A stretch of 64,000 nucleotides of DNA from Hanstruepera ponticola (GTDB taxonomy: Bacteria; Bacteroidota; Bacteroidia; Flavobacteriales; Flavobacteriaceae): NCBI RefSeq assembly GCF_012931685.1, contig NZ_JABANC010000001.1:806001-870000 (forward strand), read 5' to 3'. The notes below the pieces were generated by a model. The model ran no database searches. It saw only the letters and a list, made by a program, of their open reading frames with translations, and was not told where the DNA came from. Position numbers and translations under genes: made by a program. This document shows, one piece after another, positions 62,701-64,000 of the stretch; the first letter of the stretch is position 1, and every line of letters starts with the position of its first letter.

Positions 62701-64000
62701 AACAGCAGTAGCTGAAGAGGTTATACCTGAACTCCAAGAAGTTCCAATCCGTGTAAAAATTTTAAAATGGTAGGTAACACCATTAGTAAGACCAGTTATG
62801 GTTTCTGGAGGGGTTGTACCTTTAAAAACGACCTTTCCTGATAAAAGGTTAGAGCCAGTTCCAGCAAAATTAGGATCTGATGTATAGGAAGTCCCGTCTC
62901 CAGTTGGCGTTCCTGCTGCAACAGGATTATTGGCCCTAGCCACTACTAAAACCTCATCATAACAGACAGGAAGTGACCATGTCAGGGCAATATCGCCACA
63001 ACTGTTATAACTACTAAAAGAGGCTACATTATCAACATTCAGATTGGCAGTTTCAAAATCAGAAATACCAGTACTCCACATAGTGCCAACTCTTGAAAAA
63101 ATAGTAAAATGATACGTGTTACCATTAGATAAGCCAGTAATAGTTGCAGAAATACCCGTACCTTTGTAAACAGCGAATTGACCAGCTAGAATGGCTGTAC
63201 CATTACCAAATTGTGTGTCTGCGGTGTAGGCAGTTCCATCTCCAGTTGGTGAAGCTGTTACGGCATTTGTTTGCCTAGCAACAATTAAAACTTCATCGGC
63301 ACAGGCAGGCAAATCCCAACTCAAATCTATTCCAGTACAGCCACTTGTTGCTGTAAATGATGCAGTATCACTAGGAGAACTACAAGAAAAACAGGTCCAA
63401 CTTAAATTATTAATGAGTGTCCTGTTGCCACTATTTCTTAATTCTACATCTATAAAACCAGAAACGTTCACAGTTGTACTAAAGGTGGATGAACTGGTGT
63501 TGCTAACAGTAATATCGCCACCATATTGGATGCCATTTATCCACACTTGTAAAGTGGAATTACCTGTATAAATTCTAGCATAATCAAACGTTATAACACC
63601 ACATCCGTTTGGGAAAGAAGTAACATTCGTAAGAGATCCATTTCTTAACATCACGGCTTCTTGTCCATTAAGGTCTTGATCAGTTCTTGAATCGGTTGCT
63701 GTCCAATCAATACCATCATCGCCAGTCCAAGTTTCAGTGCCATAAGAACTGCTATTTCCTGAATTAACAAAAGATTCACTAGCACATGGTCCAACAAAAA
63801 CATCCCATTGGGCATATAATGTAATGTCAGAAGAAAAATTATAAACAGAACCATCAGCATAGGTTGTACCACTGCCATCAGCTGCCGTATTCCAACTGTT
63901 AAAGGTAAAACCAGAGAAGGTAAACGAGTTAGTGTCTAAATTAGTAGGAGCACAATTTATTTGATCTGGCATTGTGCCTGATCCTCCATTACTATTAAAA
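59767..64000 (-). CDS. Giant T9SS-secreted multidomain surface protein, 5' end outside window
   Basis: At least 1410 residues; the frame is open to the right edge, so the true start is outside and the internal Met near 63972 is not the start. From the edge: an InlB B-repeat (Listeria-Bacteroides) unit (GGSGTMPDQINCAPTNL, WNTAADGSGTTYADGS), a beta-sandwich region with Cys, two fibronectin-III-like repeats (each with DLTWSLP-like and GLSNGNTYHFTIFSRVG), a lamin-tail-like domain (FIPGDLVFVGFDSYAG), long Asn/Asp-rich stretches, and a T9SS type A tail (LTGRVVYNLNGQNN, final HKKAIKK). It is probably an adhesin. Confidence 0.85.
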   Translation of the reverse strand, partial: FNSNGGSGTMPDQINCAPTNLDTNSFTFSGFTFNSWNTAADGSGTTYADGSVYNFSSDITLYAQWDVFVGPCASESFVNSGNSSSYGTETWTGDDGIDWTATDSRTDQDLNGQEAVMLRNGSLTNVTSFPNGCGVITFDYARIYTGNSTLQVWINGIQYGGDITVSNTSSSTFSTTVNVSGFIDVELRNSGNRTLINNLSWTCFSCSSPSDTASFTATSGCTGIDLSWDLPACADEVLIVARQTNAVTASPTGDGTAYTADTQFGNGTAILAGQFAVYKGTGISATITGLSNGNTYHFTIFSRVGTMWSTGISDFETANLNVDNVASFSSYNSCGDIALTWSLPVCYDEVLVVARANNPVAAGTPTGDGTSYTSDPNFAGTGSNLLSGKVVFKGTTPPETITGLTNGVTYHFKIFTRIGTSWSSGITSSATAVSSGGSGPTTFIPGDLVFVGFDSYAGPSTNRGIDRFSILNMVDIGVGTEFTMANLLYEYNAPAGISTGRWYDCNDDFDEAGEPPYATLQYNGCSDIPKGSIICLETNSFPAYISSITVNGVDATSDFTVLDNPSHDNDNLAGNISTSSPDAIWLMQGTFTDVNSEPDGPDTADSDPDNFRTFNGVVLGGLQTKGNFQPFSVAGNAGGTRVSRIHPDIECVYLETGTTSNDRFYGYHNNMTSGTHYALLADITDVSGNWVLQSASSGQEGDDISFLCNSSYTITGSANIAGHWIGGVSTDWFDCKNWENFSVPKRDTNVIIDNASTTYCDIDHTSPNAAKYGYVADCQDLTISDEKLNIDSDLDILYVRNVTIQGTGSLDMNHDGVGTPGSIIYLYEDWTNNIDVNAFDEGNGRVVFAGDPLDGPQVINNNVPTNTEEFYNVTLDNNFDTSTSNNLHANGSLIVDPTNTVTVSDGRYIYVNNDFTNNGVFNINNNGSLVQGSDTGINTGNISVERSASVDAQDYVYWSSPITNMNVNNVSPSSPTNRIYKWNPTFANTNGTFGNWVSAAGETMQEGVGYIIRVPNGQTAPPMPGDLNFTANFNNGIPHNGPVPTLQVTRGAIAGNDDQWNLIGNPYPSAIDAYTFLDQNSSVLDGFVNLWTHGNPPTGTTDPFYYDFGSNYYESDYLTYNGMGMSSGPGDLYIASGQSFMVNMLETAPSPSNIVFSNTMRGVNHDNSQFYRLNNSQKNSNYRNAEKHRIWLDLISENQPANRILVGYAQGATQDRDRMFDAISDNLNFYSLIENKAFVIQGRGLPFNESDIIPLGFKSISQGNYIIAIADLDGMFDQNNQTIYLKDHLLGITHNLRTNPYSFVTEEGVFDNRFEIVFRASALSIDDLNFDSNNISIIELDNDYVKFKVHSNNLSIKNIKIIDLTGRVVYNLNGQNNSETFNLSNLGSSTYVAKITLSNNHVFHKKAIKK

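Noticed and set aside
63972-63972. Methionine as the start of the giant T9SS protein
   Set aside because: The frame continues in the same B-repeat domain (FNSNGGSGT precedes it), with no signal peptide after this Met.

Overview
This window reads as chromosome of a marine or environmental member of the Flavobacteriaceae (phylum Bacteroidota). The evidence is low GC content, -7 promoter boxes of the TAnnTTTG type rather than Shine-Dalgarno-rich starts, three proteins with type IX secretion (T9SS) sorting tails, PorZ, a complete Bat operon, and several families largely confined to this group (IPExxxVDY, THC0290_0291, DUF6090). Most genes are core housekeeping. I see no tRNA, rRNA, CRISPR array, prophage or transposase gene.

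Layout. 1-685: end of a superoxide dismutase gene, then a gene-free stretch with two near-identical small-RNA candidates on the minus strand, each with its own -7 box, upstream direct repeats and terminator. 686-4886 (minus): long PurF-type amidotransferase, PfkB kinase, RNase H and PurN. 5162-9454 (plus): acpP, fabF, rnc, an IPExxxVDY protein and pyk. 9451-15879: mixed genes including DNA polymerase IV, a CYTH protein, a YciI-like lipoprotein, a T9SS type B surface protein and an isoaspartyl peptidase. 16003-23287: an ALDH7-type dehydrogenase, an OmpA-like/HhH membrane pair, an AlbA_2 protein, an SDR, an aldo-keto reductase and a DUF4382 lipoprotein.

23440-33042 (plus): the MoxR-DUF58-BatA-BatB-BatC-BatD-BatE locus with an extra small membrane protein and an extra BatD-like protein. 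The signal-peptide region of the latter contains a palindromic repeat. 33102-38485 (plus): small exported protein, SulP transporter, universal stress protein, second SulP transporter and beta-carbonic anhydrase, plausibly a bicarbonate/inorganic-carbon module. 38535-42654: cvpA, pheS, two conserved hypotheticals and gpsA, with a 0.64-kb repeat-bounded cassette carrying one ORF inserted directly behind a stop codon.

42788-54098: lipoproteins, a BON-LysM protein, the nadD-gmk-yicC operon, a thioesterase, an EamA transporter, a metB-type gene, a THC0290_0291 protein and glutamate dehydrogenase. 54221-64000: porZ-recO, a TonB-dependent receptor, and a very large T9SS-secreted multidomain protein that runs off the right edge.

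The most unusual observations are the twin small RNAs with matching promoter layouts, the foldable cassette at 40982-41620, the start-codon and terminator-like hairpins in the first codons of rnc, and the palindromic repeat captured inside a coding sequence of the Bat locus.
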